Assembly: GCA_015231995.1 (NCBI GenBank)
Contig: JADGAO010000020.1
Coordinates: 1-23,419 of the forward strand
Reading direction: 5' to 3'
DNA length: 23,419 nt
From: Nitrospinota bacterium
Lineage (GTDB): Bacteria; Nitrospinota_A; UBA7883; JACRLM01
Position 1 is the first letter of the stretch, and each line of letters opens with the position of its first letter. The notes beneath the pieces are model-generated. The model was not told where the DNA came from and made no database searches. It saw only the letters and a list, made by a program, of their open reading frames with translations. The position numbers were made by a program, and so were the translations under genes. This document shows positions 1 through 8,422 of the stretch, piece after piece.

Positions 1-60
1 GACTTTAGGACATCGGGGTGAAGAACACCCCGATGAGCATTTGGGCGACAGCCCCGACAA
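1..60. repeat. Partial dispersed repeat unit with perfect hairpin
   Basis: A perfect 10-bp inverted repeat, CATCGGGGTG (11-20) and CACCCCGATG (26-35), has a 5-base loop. It is followed by a GGGCGACAGCCCC-type tail at about 43-55. The same tail and the GTGAAGAACA core recur at 854-982 on the other side of the peroxiredoxin gene. The unit is probably cut by the window edge. It looks like a REP- or MITE-like intergenic repeat; no coding potential was seen. Confidence 0.6.
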
Positions 61-120
61 CATTCCGTTCAGAATGACAAGTGAGCAAGGTCATCCTGTT
101 GCGGTACACCCCTCGCCCTG

Positions 121-142
121 CCCTCTCCCGCAAGGGAGAGGG
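121..142 (-). terminator. GC-rich hairpin downstream of the peroxiredoxin gene
   Basis: CCCTCTCCC (121-129) and GGGAGAGGG (134-142) form a perfect 9-bp stem around a GCAA loop. It lies about 20 bases beyond the peroxiredoxin stop codon. There is no T-run after it in the transcribed direction, so it may be an mRNA 3'-end stabiliser or a common intergenic palindrome rather than a true intrinsic terminator. Confidence 0.4.
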
Positions 143-163
143 TGAAAGCCACCAGCCCGTTAT

Positions 164-751
164 TTATCCGTGCTTCTTGAAGTAATCCTGTGAACCCTTC
201 GGGTCGCCTTTCATCGTATCGGCGCCGGGCGTCCAGTTGGCCGGGCAAACCTCGCCGGTAATCCTGACGCTCTGCAAAGCCGCCAGCACGCGCAGAACCT
301 CGTCCACGTTCCTGCCGATCCCAAGGTCATGCACTACCTGATAGGCCACCTTGCCGTCGGGGTCTATTATATAAAGCCCCCTCAGCGTGATACCCGCCGG
401 GATCAGCACTCCGTACTCTCTGCCGATATCTTTCGTCAGGTCGGCGAGAAGAGGATAGGCTAGCTGTCCCAAACCGCCTTTGGCGCGTGGAGTCTCGATC
501 CAGGAAAGGTGCGTAAACTTGCTATCCACCGAACAGCCGATAACATCGGCTCCCAATTTTTTAAAATCGCCGAATCTGTCGGATATCGCGGTAATCTCCG
601 TGGGGCAGACGAAAGTGTAATCGAGCGGGTAGAAAAAAAGGACAAGCCATTTGCCGTTGTAATCGGCAAGCTTGAGTTGTTTAAATGACTTATCCGGCAT
701 CACAGCGTCGGCGCAAAAATCCGGGGCGGGTTGTTGAACGAGGGAAGCCAT
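164..751 (-). CDS. 2-Cys peroxiredoxin (AhpC/Prx1 type)
   Basis: Thiol peroxidase of 195 aa that reduces hydrogen peroxide, organic hydroperoxides and probably peroxynitrite in the cytoplasm. The peroxidatic cysteine is C49 in the motif DYTFVCPTE. The resolving cysteine is C169 in GEVCPANW. The conserved active-site Arg is R124. Both markers of hyperoxidation-sensitive peroxiredoxins are present: GGLG at 92-95 and a C-terminal YF at 190-191. I chose the ATG at 751 over an upstream ATG at 790 because GGAAGGAG lies at the right distance before it and family homology starts there. No ahpF-like reductase is adjacent, so the electron donor is probably thioredoxin. Repeat units lie on both sides of the gene. 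The family assignment is firm; the physiological role is inferred. Confidence 0.95.
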   Translation of the reverse strand: MASLVQQPAPDFCADAVMPDKSFKQLKLADYNGKWLVLFFYPLDYTFVCPTEITAISDRFGDFKKLGADVIGCSVDSKFTHLSWIETPRAKGGLGQLAYPLLADLTKDIGREYGVLIPAGITLRGLYIIDPDGKVAYQVVHDLGIGRNVDEVLRVLAALQSVRITGEVCPANWTPGADTMKGDPKGSQDYFKKHG

Positions 752-798
752 ATCGATTAAACTCCTTCCAGGCATTGTTATTACTCTCAACTGCCCAA

Positions 799-827
799 AT
801 CATACTAAGTCTAAATTATGGATGCAA
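799..827 (-). promoter_or_regulatory. Candidate sigma70-type promoter for peroxiredoxin
   Basis: On the minus strand, TTGCAT (822-827) and TATGAT (799-804) are separated by exactly 17 bases, about 50 bases upstream of the start codon. The -10 box matches consensus at 5 of 6 positions and the -35 box at 3 of 6. This is a motif match only. Confidence 0.4.
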
Positions 828-853
828 GGGATTTTTTTGGGGAATCCCAGTTT

Positions 854-982
854 GGGGCTGTCGCCAAATGGTAAAACAGAAGCGACAATTTAAGGAAGGG
901 TTGATCGGGAGTCGCCCCGCCGCCCCTGCCGGAGGACGGCGGAGTGAAGAACATCCACGCCGAGCAACTGGGCGACAGCCCC
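854..982. repeat. Repeat unit bounded by 12-bp terminal inverted repeats
   Basis: GGGGCTGTCGCC (854-865) and GGCGACAGCCCC (971-982) are perfect inverted repeats bounding about 129 bp of non-coding DNA. The interior contains a 22-base stretch (932-953) that recurs, with one mismatch and inverted, at 21435-21456. Its tail also matches the repeat at 1-60. It resembles a small non-autonomous element or REP-like unit. It fills most of the gap between the peroxiredoxin promoter and the next gene's stop. Confidence 0.6.
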
Positions 983-1039
983 TCTTTATCTTTCGGTCGT
1001 CTTTTCCGCAAGGTTACGGAGCGATAAAGCGCCCCCCTG

Positions 1040-3943
1040 TCACTGCGTTTCCACGAAGCTTAGAAGAAGCCCTGGGAGTAACGGGTTTCTCTCGCTTAAC
1101 GACCTTCCGACACCCTCTTTCTGAAGCTCCATAAAAGCGGACCGCCGTTCCCCGGAAGCGATCAACCCTACGATTTTCACCGCCGTTAGATAATCTTTGA
1201 CTCCCTTGATTCCTAAATCGCCATTTTTCATCAGGTAATCAGCCTCCCCCGCCATAACCGGCCCGTCGCCTCTCTCGACCGCCATGAACAGGGCGACCCA
1301 TCGTTCGATTCCGGTTATCCCGCCGCATTGGGTGGAGACGATCCGTTTCCAGAACTCCGCAGTTTTGACTGGCGTCATCAGCCCAGCCACCGGAGCGGCC
1401 AGCCTGACCAGTTCGGCGACGGCCTGCCTCTCATCGTTAAAAGATGAAAGCCTCTTGCACAGGTCGGTTTTCTCCACAGTCTCGATAGCGGATTTCACCT
1501 CCTTGCGGAAGCCGAGAAATTGCGTTTCCGATGTGAGCCACGGGTCGAATCCTGCGTTCTTTTCAAGAATCGGCAAAACAGGCAACGAGAGGTTTTGTAG
1601 CTTCATCAAATCCTTTGCGTCGGATTTAACGTACCGCGCTCTGTCCGCATTCACGTCCAGGAATGGGAAATAATCCGAATTGGCCGGGCTTAACATCGAG
1701 AACATACGGCCCTCCAACCTTTTGCCGCCGACCCTTCGTATTTTCAGGTCTTCGATGGAGTTGATCCATAGCCGTTTCATGTCGTTGCTTGCGGCAATCT
1801 CGTCAAAGGCGGCTTTATCCGGCGACGGAACCTTACCGCTTTTCACGGCTACTATAAGCATGTCAATGTCGTTAAGGTTGTAAAAGACATAATCCGGGAA
1901 ATTGGCCGCGATGGCGTTCATGATGGAGCCTACGAGTTTCGGGTCTATTTCATAAAGTTGCACCCATTGGGCGAAAACGCCGCCATCGTTGAGATAACGG
2001 GCCACCAGACCGTAAAACTCTTCGGTGAAAAGGCTTGAGATGCCGCTCACCCAGGGGTTTGAAGGCTCGGATATGATTATGTCGTAACGCTTATTCCTGA
2101 GCGGGAAAAAGGTTCTGGCGTCGTCAATAAAAATCTCGCTACGTCTGTCGTTATAAACACGCTCAACCCTCGGCAGATAAAGCCTGGCCGCAGTCACTAC
2201 GGCAGGCTCAATCTCGATCGTATCAACCTTCTCCAGACGTTTGGATCCGAGGATTGTATGCGCAGTCAGGCCGGAGCCTAAGCCTATTACCGCGGCTGTT
2301 TTGGCTTGGGGGGCCATAGACATCGGGATGGCTCCAAGAAGAACCATCGTCGGCTCGTCAACGGATGGAAGGGCGTCCGGCCTCATCTGTATGTTAGCGT
2401 CCGACTTGCCGTTCGTCTTTAGGGTGACGCCACCGAAATGATCCAGCATATCAACCGTGGAGGTCTTTCCATCTTTGTGATAAAGGATGCGCGCCATGGT
2501 TTTCGGAGGCACTACCCCGTACCGATAGACGCCTGATGAGGTTTTATACGCGTTTATCTCGAACAAGAAAGAAGCAGAGACTATCGCAAATCCAAACGCG
2601 ACTGCGAACACAGCCTTGTATTTGTTCGTCGCCGTGGATCGCGCCAATATCCATGCGCCCAGGGTTATGTCCATCGCCGCGCCGAGAACTATCAACCATT
2701 TCAGCCCAAGGAACGGCATACCAAAATGAACGGCTATCGCCACCCCGGCTATCGCGCCCACCGTGTTTGCGGCATAGACCGCTCCGACGCTTCTGTCGCC
2801 ATGTCCGCGTTTAAGCAGTATGTTGGTTATCAACGGTAGCGTCATCCCGGCGAAAAACGTGGCGGGCGTCATGACGATGAGCGATATGAAATGCCGGGAG
2901 ACGTTAAAGACGGAGTACCCTTCTGGAGTCTTTGTCAGGGCGGCCATCAAGTACTCCATGACGGAGAAGGTAGCGTCGTAAACGGGAATTGTGAGCAGGG
3001 CCATAAGGCCCATCAGCGCCTGCGCCCAGGCCAGAAAACGAACAGGGTCGTCCAGGCTGTCTATCCTGCGCCGTATCCAAAGCCCGCCGAAGGCTATTCC
3101 AAGGATAAACGCGCTCAGCATTATCTCGAAAGAATGCGTGGCTCCGCCAAGCAGGAGCGTGAGCATCCTTATCCAGCCAATCTCGTAGATAAACGACGAA
3201 AGGCCGGTAACAAGAGCCACGAACAGGAAAAAAGAATACTCGCCTCTGGCCGGAGATGCGATTGCGTAACGTTCTCTCTCCCTGAAATCCGCCTCGGAAT
3301 CAGCGCCTTTGGCCATTGCGTATGAGACAACCGCCAGCAAAATATTGATGATGGCCGCCACCAGTATTGTTCCAGGCAGTCCGAAGTTTTTAATCAGGTA
3401 AAACCCGCTGAAGAGCGAGCCGAAGGCCGCCCCGAAACTGTTGAAGAAATAAAGAGAGGCGATCGCCCTGCCCGACGGGATGTTGAATTTCCTGATCAAC
3501 CCCACGCTCATAAACGGAAACGACATGCCAAGAAGGATGGATTGAGGGGTGATAAGCGCCCCAGCCACTAACCATTTAAGCGCGTGAGCGGCCTCCGGCG
3601 CGGCAAAGCCCGATATGGCGGCCAGGACAGCTGTATTGACTTCGACGAACCACTGATGAAAAAACAGCCCGATTAAACCGGTGATCCCTTCGACGATCGC
3701 GTAGCCTGCGATGAGGTTGCGGACTTTCCCGCTCATCCGTGACGCCAGATACGAGCCTATCGCCATCCCGCCCATATAAACCATCAACGTCACCGTTTGG
3801 GCGTAGGCCGCATGGCCGAGAAACAGTTTCATGTAATGGCTCCAGATTGATTCGTAAATCAATCCGGAAACGCCGGAAATGGCGAATATAACGAAAAACG
3901 CTTTTTCCGAAAAAGCCAGTTTTTTAACTGATGCGTCGGGCAT
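1040..3943 (-). CDS. Fused membrane protein / spermidine synthase-like protein
   Basis: A 967-aa protein with three parts. Residues 1 to about 465 are a polytopic membrane region; its two halves resemble each other (around residues 20-70 and 243-293), suggesting an internally duplicated MFS-like bundle. Residues about 490-700 resemble spermidine synthase, with the SAM-type loop VIGLGSG (552-558), the acidic strand end IEIEP, and the signature ISEPSNPWVSG (624-634). About 270 residues with no family I recognise follow. Such fused MFS/spermidine-synthase proteins occur in many environmental bacteria, but their substrate is not established, so polyamine synthesis should not be assumed. The start is the first in-frame ATG; no strong ribosome binding site precedes it. 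It is monocistronic as far as visible. Confidence 0.85.
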   Translation of the reverse strand: MPDASVKKLAFSEKAFFVIFAISGVSGLIYESIWSHYMKLFLGHAAYAQTVTLMVYMGGMAIGSYLASRMSGKVRNLIAGYAIVEGITGLIGLFFHQWFVEVNTAVLAAISGFAAPEAAHALKWLVAGALITPQSILLGMSFPFMSVGLIRKFNIPSGRAIASLYFFNSFGAAFGSLFSGFYLIKNFGLPGTILVAAIINILLAVVSYAMAKGADSEADFRERERYAIASPARGEYSFFLFVALVTGLSSFIYEIGWIRMLTLLLGGATHSFEIMLSAFILGIAFGGLWIRRRIDSLDDPVRFLAWAQALMGLMALLTIPVYDATFSVMEYLMAALTKTPEGYSVFNVSRHFISLIVMTPATFFAGMTLPLITNILLKRGHGDRSVGAVYAANTVGAIAGVAIAVHFGMPFLGLKWLIVLGAAMDITLGAWILARSTATNKYKAVFAVAFGFAIVSASFLFEINAYKTSSGVYRYGVVPPKTMARILYHKDGKTSTVDMLDHFGGVTLKTNGKSDANIQMRPDALPSVDEPTMVLLGAIPMSMAPQAKTAAVIGLGSGLTAHTILGSKRLEKVDTIEIEPAVVTAARLYLPRVERVYNDRRSEIFIDDARTFFPLRNKRYDIIISEPSNPWVSGISSLFTEEFYGLVARYLNDGGVFAQWVQLYEIDPKLVGSIMNAIAANFPDYVFYNLNDIDMLIVAVKSGKVPSPDKAAFDEIAASNDMKRLWINSIEDLKIRRVGGKRLEGRMFSMLSPANSDYFPFLDVNADRARYVKSDAKDLMKLQNLSLPVLPILEKNAGFDPWLTSETQFLGFRKEVKSAIETVEKTDLCKRLSSFNDERQAVAELVRLAAPVAGLMTPVKTAEFWKRIVSTQCGGITGIERWVALFMAVERGDGPVMAGEADYLMKNGDLGIKGVKDYLTAVKIVGLIASGERRSAFMELQKEGVGRSLSERNPLLPGLLLSFVETQ

Positions 3944-4152
3944 TTCGGTATGAGACCTATGAAAAATTTATTTTATTTGGCGCCGGTTGCTGAATGATGA
4001 CACTCAAGCGCTCAGTAATCAACTGGCAAGGGGTGCGCTTCTTCGTTTGCAGGGGCGAGGCGAGGGCTCCATCCTTTTCCCTCCCCTTAGAAAGGGGAGG
4101 TGGCGCGTATTCGCGCCGGAGGGGTTTAACCCCCGTGAGCTTTGCTCACTGC
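3944..4152. repeat. Chromosomal palindromic repeat, left half, interrupted by the island
   Basis: Non-coding DNA upstream of the membrane protein gene. From 4081 it contains serial hairpins: CTCCCCTT (4081-4088) with AAGGGGAG (4092-4099); GGCGCG with CGCGCC at about 4102-4117; GTGAGC with GCTCAC around 4135-4149. The CTTAGAAAGGGG and GAGGGGTTTAA pieces recur in inverted orientation at 21374-21427, just outside the other island end. The two halves therefore look like one composite repeat split by the insertion. Confidence 0.6.
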
Positions 4153-4164
4153 CCCCTTGTCAGG
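4153..4164 (+). repeat. Putative attL core
   Basis: CCCCTTGTCAGG is identical to 21362-21373. It sits at the point where chromosomal repeat sequence gives way to the AT-richer island arm. At 12 bp it is short, so chance similarity in GC-rich repeats is a caveat; the adjacent arm sites support the assignment. Confidence 0.55.
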
Positions 4165-4242
4165 AAGCTGGCAGTCCAAGTACGCCATATTTCACCTATG
4201 TTATCAGTTAGTTAGATTATCCTGTCTAAATGAAAATTATCG

Positions 4243-4264
4243 CTGGGTAGCAATCTGGGTAGCA
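4243..4264 (+). promoter_or_regulatory. Integrase arm-type sites, left end
   Basis: Two direct copies of CTGGGTAGCA (4243-4252 and 4255-4264) have a 12-bp period. The same pair occurs at 21210-21230 next to the integrase gene, and a further copy adjoins the right core site. P4-type integrases with an N-terminal arm-binding domain use such repeats. The surrounding stretch 4265-4655 holds no convincing gene. Confidence 0.6.
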
Positions 4265-4655
4265 TTTTTCAGGGTCGAAGGTTCATCACGTTCCAGCTTG
4301 TTTCAATTGGTTTTTTAAAAATTCCATTTTCCAGATCAACTATTTTTCAGAAATTCCCTCCATTATGACTGGCGATGGTCTGGTTCTTGCCTTTCTCGAA
4401 AATATACAACATCCACCGGCTTGTAGTCCAATACGCCTTAAATGAAAAACAACGTTGGCGAACGTTGCAAACATTTTCCTGCTCTCTGCTACCCGGTTAA
4501 AAAAATAAACCAATCGTGTACTCCCGATTATCATTCCGCGTGATTCGTGGCGGTAATCGTTTTCCCTTTTGGATATAGAAAAATTACGCGGCCTAAAAAT
4601 TGGTTTTAGTGCGTGCCGTAGGAATATCCATTAACCATTTATTTTGGAGGTTTTT

Positions 4656-5039
4656 ATGCTGGGTAAATATGATGACGCTTACGAGAACACACCGGATAGC
4701 AAGTACGATGATGGCCAGTATGTGGCCGTGGTAACAGAAGTCCAAGAAAGCCCAGGAGTCAACGGTGGAGCTGATAAGCTGATTTTACATCTCACTTTTG
4801 TCAGCGGAAAATATCATGGAAAAGTGATAAAAAAGTACCTAACCCTATCAGACAAAACCATGTATTTTGTGAGACACGATCTGGGAATCCTGCGGCCTGA
4901 TATGCAAAAGCTTTCGGAGCTTGACGGGAGGCTTAACACACTGGTGGGCACGGTCATTGAGGTAGACGTTGTGACACAAGACAACTTCACCAATGTCAAT
5001 ATTAAGCGCCGGATTGACTTACCACCAGATTCCCGATAG
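4656..5039 (+). CDS. DUF669-like protein, putative ssDNA-binding
   Basis: A 127-aa protein. The pattern YDDGQYVAVVTEV, then HLTFVSGKYHGKVIKKYLTL, then VIEVDVVTQDNFTNVNIKR is typical of DUF669-like phage proteins, which are predicted beta-rich (OB-like) and often sit beside phage replication and recombination genes. The family's biochemical role is not firmly known; ssDNA binding is an inference. The ATG at 4656 is chosen over a TTG at 4644 because GGAGG lies at 4646-4650. A strong hairpin terminator follows, so it is probably transcribed alone. A second, more diverged protein of similar build is encoded at 18304-18711. Confidence 0.6.
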   Translation: MLGKYDDAYENTPDSKYDDGQYVAVVTEVQESPGVNGGADKLILHLTFVSGKYHGKVIKKYLTLSDKTMYFVRHDLGILRPDMQKLSELDGRLNTLVGTVIEVDVVTQDNFTNVNIKRRIDLPPDSR

Positions 5040-5072
5040 CCATAGGCGATTAACTCGTAGTCTTCTATGGTT

Positions 5073-5115
5073 TGTGTGCGGGAGAATTGCCCACCTCCCG
5101 CACACAGCTATTTTT
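5073..5115 (+). terminator. Intrinsic terminator after the DUF669-like gene
   Basis: TGTGTGCGGGAG (5073-5084) and CTCCCGCACACA (5095-5106) form a perfect 12-bp stem with a 10-base loop. It is followed by GCTA and a run of five T (5111-5115). It starts about 34 bases past the stop codon. Confidence 0.85.
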
Positions 5116-5595
5116 GCAAGAAGGGACATTTCCACTTTCTGCTCCATCTTTTACCCCCCCCTCCCGCAAACGCGCTTCAAGAAAGTCCACGCCTCCTTAA
5201 ACCCTCCTTGCAGACCCGATGACTGGTGGGCCGGGGGAAAGGGGCGGGGGGAAATATCAGCCTTTGTAGAAGGGCAAGAGATTTTAAACGAAGTGCGGTT
5301 TACATCTTTTAGAGTGCGCCTTAAAAAAGCGAGCGTCCCCCTGTTTTCTATCTCCCACTGGGCGGGGCTTAAATTAACCATCGAAACCCTTTAAACCCAC
5401 TTAAACTCACAGAAAATGGGGTTTCGATGGTTCCAAGGGTTTTTTGGAGGGGCAAGGTTTTGGCTTTTATCATCGAAAGAGAGGTTTTATCCGCCTTAAG
5501 TAAAAATAAATTTGATATACCAATAATAGAACTTTACATTTACTGCGAAACGGGGTTTAATTAAAAAAAGGGCCACTTTGCCCGGTTAAGAGATA
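5116..5595. other. Non-coding gap upstream of the polymerase gene, with long inverted repeat
   Basis: No convincing gene was seen; the ORFs here lack ribosome binding sites and family features. The main structure is a perfect 14-bp inverted repeat, AACCATCGAAACCC (5376-5389) and GGGTTTCGATGGTT (5419-5432), with a 29-base spacer that holds AAACCCTTTAAACCC (5384-5398, partly overlapping the left arm). No T-run directly follows, so it is better read as an operator, a replication-related site, or a structured leader than as a terminator. Confidence 0.6.
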
Positions 5596-7458
5596 ATGGG
5601 TGATACTGAAAATCACGCTGAACTAGAGCCTCTCCTTTTCGACAATCCTAAGAATTCACACACCACCGCATCCAGCCTGTTAGCCCAAGAAGGTGTCGAG
5701 CTTGTCTATGTCGCCTCTAATCACCATGCGGTTGGTATCGTCTCTAGCCTTGCGCTGGATGGCAATGTCTTGGGTTTGGATATCGAGACAGCAAAACGAC
5801 AAGAGCATATCGCACATCACCAAGCTGGATTATCCCCGCATCTTTCGAAGATTCGACTGGTTCAGGTTTATGGTGGTGGAAACAGGGTGTTCGTCTTTGA
5901 CCTGTACTGGATGGATGTAAAGGCGCTGGCTCCATTGTTTACACACCAGCTTGTAGCCCATAACGCCCTGTTCGAGATCAAACACCTGACCCATGCTGGC
6001 TTCGACCTCGCTCATATGGAGTGTACCAAGCTGATGGCCAACGCCGTTTATGGAGATTTGCCCAGCCTGGCCGAACTCTCATTCAGACTTTTCGGCTGGA
6101 GGATATCGAAAGAACTCCAGGTGTCGGATTGGGACGCTCAACCGCTTAAACACGAACAGTTGGAATATGCGGCTCTGGACGCCGTTCTGGTTTACAAGAT
6201 TTATCACGCCCTAAGGGATAAGCTTGGGAATGACCAGAAGGTCGTTTACTCCCTTATGCGGGATTCCCAACAAGCCATAGCCAAAGTGGAGTTAAACGGA
6301 ATCCATTTTGACCAGCAAGCCCACGCCGACCTTGCCTCACGATGGATTCAGGAAAAGGAGCCCATCAAAAAGGAGTTGGAAGTTCTTCTGACTCCCGACA
6401 TAAATCTTAACAGCGGAAAACAGCTTTCTGATTGGATACAGAATAACCTCGACAAAGAAACCATAGACCGATGGCCCAGAACTGGCAAGGGTAGGTTGCA
6501 AACAGACTCCGAAACTCTCGAACGATTCAAAACTCTGCCTTCCATCCACGCGCTCGTAAAATACAAAGAATTCTCGAACTACCTAGCCTTCTATGGTGAA
6601 GGCTATGCCAACCACATCAATCCCGTAACCGGGCGCATCCATGCCAGCTTCCATCTTGGGGGAACGATTACGGGCAGGCTTTCGTGTTCTTCGCCCAATG
6701 TCCAGAATCCGCTCCGTGATGAAGCGTTCAGAGCTTTATTCACCGCTCCGCATGGCCGTGTACTTGTGGTAGCCGACTTTAACCAGATCGAGCTTCAAGT
6801 GGCGGCCTTGGTGTCCTGTGACGAGGTAATGCTGGAAGCGTATTCCGCAGGGATAGACCTTCACAAGAAAACAGCATCGGTGGTTATGGGAGTCCCAATA
6901 GATCGGATTGGCAAACACCAGCGTCAATTGGCCAAGGCGGTGAACTTCGGACTCCTCTACGGTCAGGGAGCCTGGGGCTTGGCTCAGTATGCGAGAACGT
7001 CTTACGGGGTTTACATGAAGATCAAGACCGCACAAGAGGCGAGAGAGGCGTTCTTTGCCACTTACAAGGGATTGGCTCGATGGCAGGAGGAAACCAAGAG
7101 ACAGGCGGAAACGGATAGGAAAATAAAAACTCCCGGTGGCCGGGTCCGGTATTTCCCGGAGGATAAAAAGATTCATTTTACCGAAGCCTTAAACTTCCCC
7201 ATCCAAGGCGGGGCGGCTGAGGTGATGCTGTCATCCCTTGTCAGGTTAACCAGAAGTCTCGACAACTTGGACGCACTGCTGGTCAACGTAATCCACGATG
7301 AAATCATTCTGGAAGTCGCAGAAGAGGATGCAGACAAGGCCAAAGCCGTTTTGGAAGAGTCCATGAAGGGGGGAATGCTGGATATTTTCCCAACCGCATG
7401 TACTCGTAATCTTGTCGAGGCGAAGACCGGGAGTAATTGGGCAAGCGCGAAAGGATAA
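5596..7458 (+). CDS. Family-A DNA polymerase with 3'-5' exonuclease, no 5' nuclease
   Basis: A 620-aa template-directed DNA polymerase. The N-terminal third is a DnaQ-like proofreading exonuclease: Exo I D62-I-E64, Exo II around N123, Exo III Y191-x3-D195. The C-terminal half is a family-A polymerase: motif A VVADFNQIEL with D394, motif B R443-x3-K447-x7-Y455-G456, motif C VIHDE with H567 and D568. All catalytic residues seen are intact, so it is predicted active. The 5' flap nuclease of cellular Pol I is absent, as in phage-type polymerases. The upstream gap carries a long inverted repeat. On this island it probably replicates the element or repairs it after excision. The start ATG at 5596 has only a weak purine-rich site (AAGAG) before it. 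Confidence 0.93.
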   Translation: MGDTENHAELEPLLFDNPKNSHTTASSLLAQEGVELVYVASNHHAVGIVSSLALDGNVLGLDIETAKRQEHIAHHQAGLSPHLSKIRLVQVYGGGNRVFVFDLYWMDVKALAPLFTHQLVAHNALFEIKHLTHAGFDLAHMECTKLMANAVYGDLPSLAELSFRLFGWRISKELQVSDWDAQPLKHEQLEYAALDAVLVYKIYHALRDKLGNDQKVVYSLMRDSQQAIAKVELNGIHFDQQAHADLASRWIQEKEPIKKELEVLLTPDINLNSGKQLSDWIQNNLDKETIDRWPRTGKGRLQTDSETLERFKTLPSIHALVKYKEFSNYLAFYGEGYANHINPVTGRIHASFHLGGTITGRLSCSSPNVQNPLRDEAFRALFTAPHGRVLVVADFNQIELQVAALVSCDEVMLEAYSAGIDLHKKTASVVMGVPIDRIGKHQRQLAKAVNFGLLYGQGAWGLAQYARTSYGVYMKIKTAQEAREAFFATYKGLARWQEETKRQAETDRKIKTPGGRVRYFPEDKKIHFTEALNFPIQGGAAEVMLSSLVRLTRSLDNLDALLVNVIHDEIILEVAEEDADKAKAVLEESMKGGMLDIFPTACTRNLVEAKTGSNWASAKG

Positions 7459-7480
7459 GGATATGACAGGCGCGGACAGA

Positions 7481-7515
7481 GTTTTCCCTTTTTACGGAAA
7501 ACGTGACGGGTTTTT
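7481..7515 (+). terminator. Possible weak terminator after the polymerase gene
   Basis: GTTTTCC (7481-7487) and GGAAAAC (7496-7502) form a perfect 7-bp stem with an 8-base loop. GTGACGGG and six T follow. The gap between stem and T-run makes it a poor intrinsic terminator. It lies 22 bases past the polymerase stop. Confidence 0.35.
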
Positions 7516-7624
7516 TCCTGTGGGAGTTTTAGGGATTTTACAAAACGGTTTCCCTTTACAGGTTCTACGCAGTTCCCGGCCTCCCTTAAGGCCGTGGAGG
7601 GCCTCTGGAAGCAAAGGTTGGGGA

Positions 7625-7663
7625 AAGCCCTTTGGAAAAAATTTGGACACGCTAAAAGGGCTT
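7625..7663 (+). promoter_or_regulatory. Inverted repeat upstream of the serine recombinase gene
   Basis: AAGCCCTTT (7625-7633) and AAAGGGCTT (7655-7663) are perfect 9-bp inverted repeats separated by 21 AT-rich bases, about 45 bases before the recombinase ATG. Resolvase-type enzymes often bind inverted sites next to their own gene, so a recombination site or autoregulatory operator is plausible. The spacer is longer than in a standard res subsite. Confidence 0.4.
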
Positions 7664-7708
7664 ATGGAAAAACGGAAGTTTGAATCACCAATTGTTAGGA
7701 GGAACATC

Positions 7709-8401
7709 ATGCGGAAGGCAGTCGGTTACATCCGGGTAAGCACGGACAATCAGGTTTTGGACGGGGTAAGCCTTGAGGCCCAGCGGGAAAAGGTCGAGAC
7801 TTACGCCAAGCTGAATGACTTCGATCTGGTCGAGGTCGTATCGGATGAGGGAATATCCGCCAAAAACCTTAACCGCCCAGGAATCCAGAAGGTCTTGGAG
7901 ATGGCGGAACGAAAAGAAATAGAGGCGGTGATCGTGTTTAAGCTGGACAGGATGTTTCGGTCTACCGTGGACGCTCTGGAAGTGACCCAGTTATTCGCAA
8001 AAAAGAACATCGGGTTTCATTCCATATCGGAGAAGATAGATACCCAATCTGCGATAGGCGGTTTTTTCTTTACGCTTATAGCGGCTCTTGGAGAAATGGA
8101 ACGTAAGCTGATTGGCGAACGAACCAAGATGGCGTTAGCCCACAAAAAGTCCAAGGGTGAAAAGACTGGCGGTGATGTGCCCTTCGGCTATGACGTAAAC
8201 CCGGAAGGCAGTCTCATCCCAAACGAAGCGGAGCAGTCTGTCATAGACACTATCCTTGAGCTCCGGGACAAGGGTTACAGTTTACGGGGTATCGCCAGAG
8301 AACTGGACGCTCTTGGTCACAAGACGAAGAAAAACGCCGGTAGCTGGAATAACGTCACGATTGGAAGCATCCTTAACCGCGTTGGTTATCAGGTCGCATA
8401 A
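7709..8401 (+). CDS. Small serine recombinase (resolvase/invertase family)
   Basis: A 230-aa site-specific recombinase. The catalytic serine is S11 in VGYIRVST. The conserved arginine region is LDRMFRS at about residues 88-94. LIAALGEMERKLIGERT corresponds to the long E-helix. The C-terminal part (from about residue 160) resembles the start of the 'recombinase' DNA-binding domain, with PFGY and a helical segment around RGIARELDALGHKT. The long zinc-ribbon/coiled-coil tail of large serine integrases is missing. The ATG at 7709 follows an excellent TAGGAGGA; the reading frame opens about 300 bases earlier, but that part overlaps the polymerase gene and is not coding. It may resolve island dimers or invert a segment; its target is unknown. 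Confidence 0.92.
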   Translation: MRKAVGYIRVSTDNQVLDGVSLEAQREKVETYAKLNDFDLVEVVSDEGISAKNLNRPGIQKVLEMAERKEIEAVIVFKLDRMFRSTVDALEVTQLFAKKNIGFHSISEKIDTQSAIGGFFFTLIAALGEMERKLIGERTKMALAHKKSKGEKTGGDVPFGYDVNPEGSLIPNEAEQSVIDTILELRDKGYSLRGIARELDALGHKTKKNAGSWNNVTIGSILNRVGYQVA

Positions 8402-8422
8402 GGCGGTGAAAATGGCTAAAAA

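Noticed and set aside
1040..3943. Calling this gene speE (spermidine synthase)
   Set aside because: The large membrane region and extra C-terminal part differ from SpeE, and fused forms have no established substrate.
4081..4164. tRNA 3' end as the integration target
   Set aside because: The hairpins do not form a cloverleaf and no T-loop-like GTTCNANNC with a matching acceptor stem was seen.
4340..4534. 64-aa minus-strand ORF in the left island arm
   Set aside because: No ribosome binding site, no family features, and it lies in the att arm region.
5376..5432. Telomere-like or CRISPR-like reading of the AAACCC repeats
   Set aside because: Only a few irregular copies with no constant spacer length and no cas genes in the window.
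7412..7708. N-terminal extension of the serine recombinase ORF
   Set aside because: Overlaps the polymerase gene, is not family-like, and a perfect ribosome site marks the ATG at 7709.
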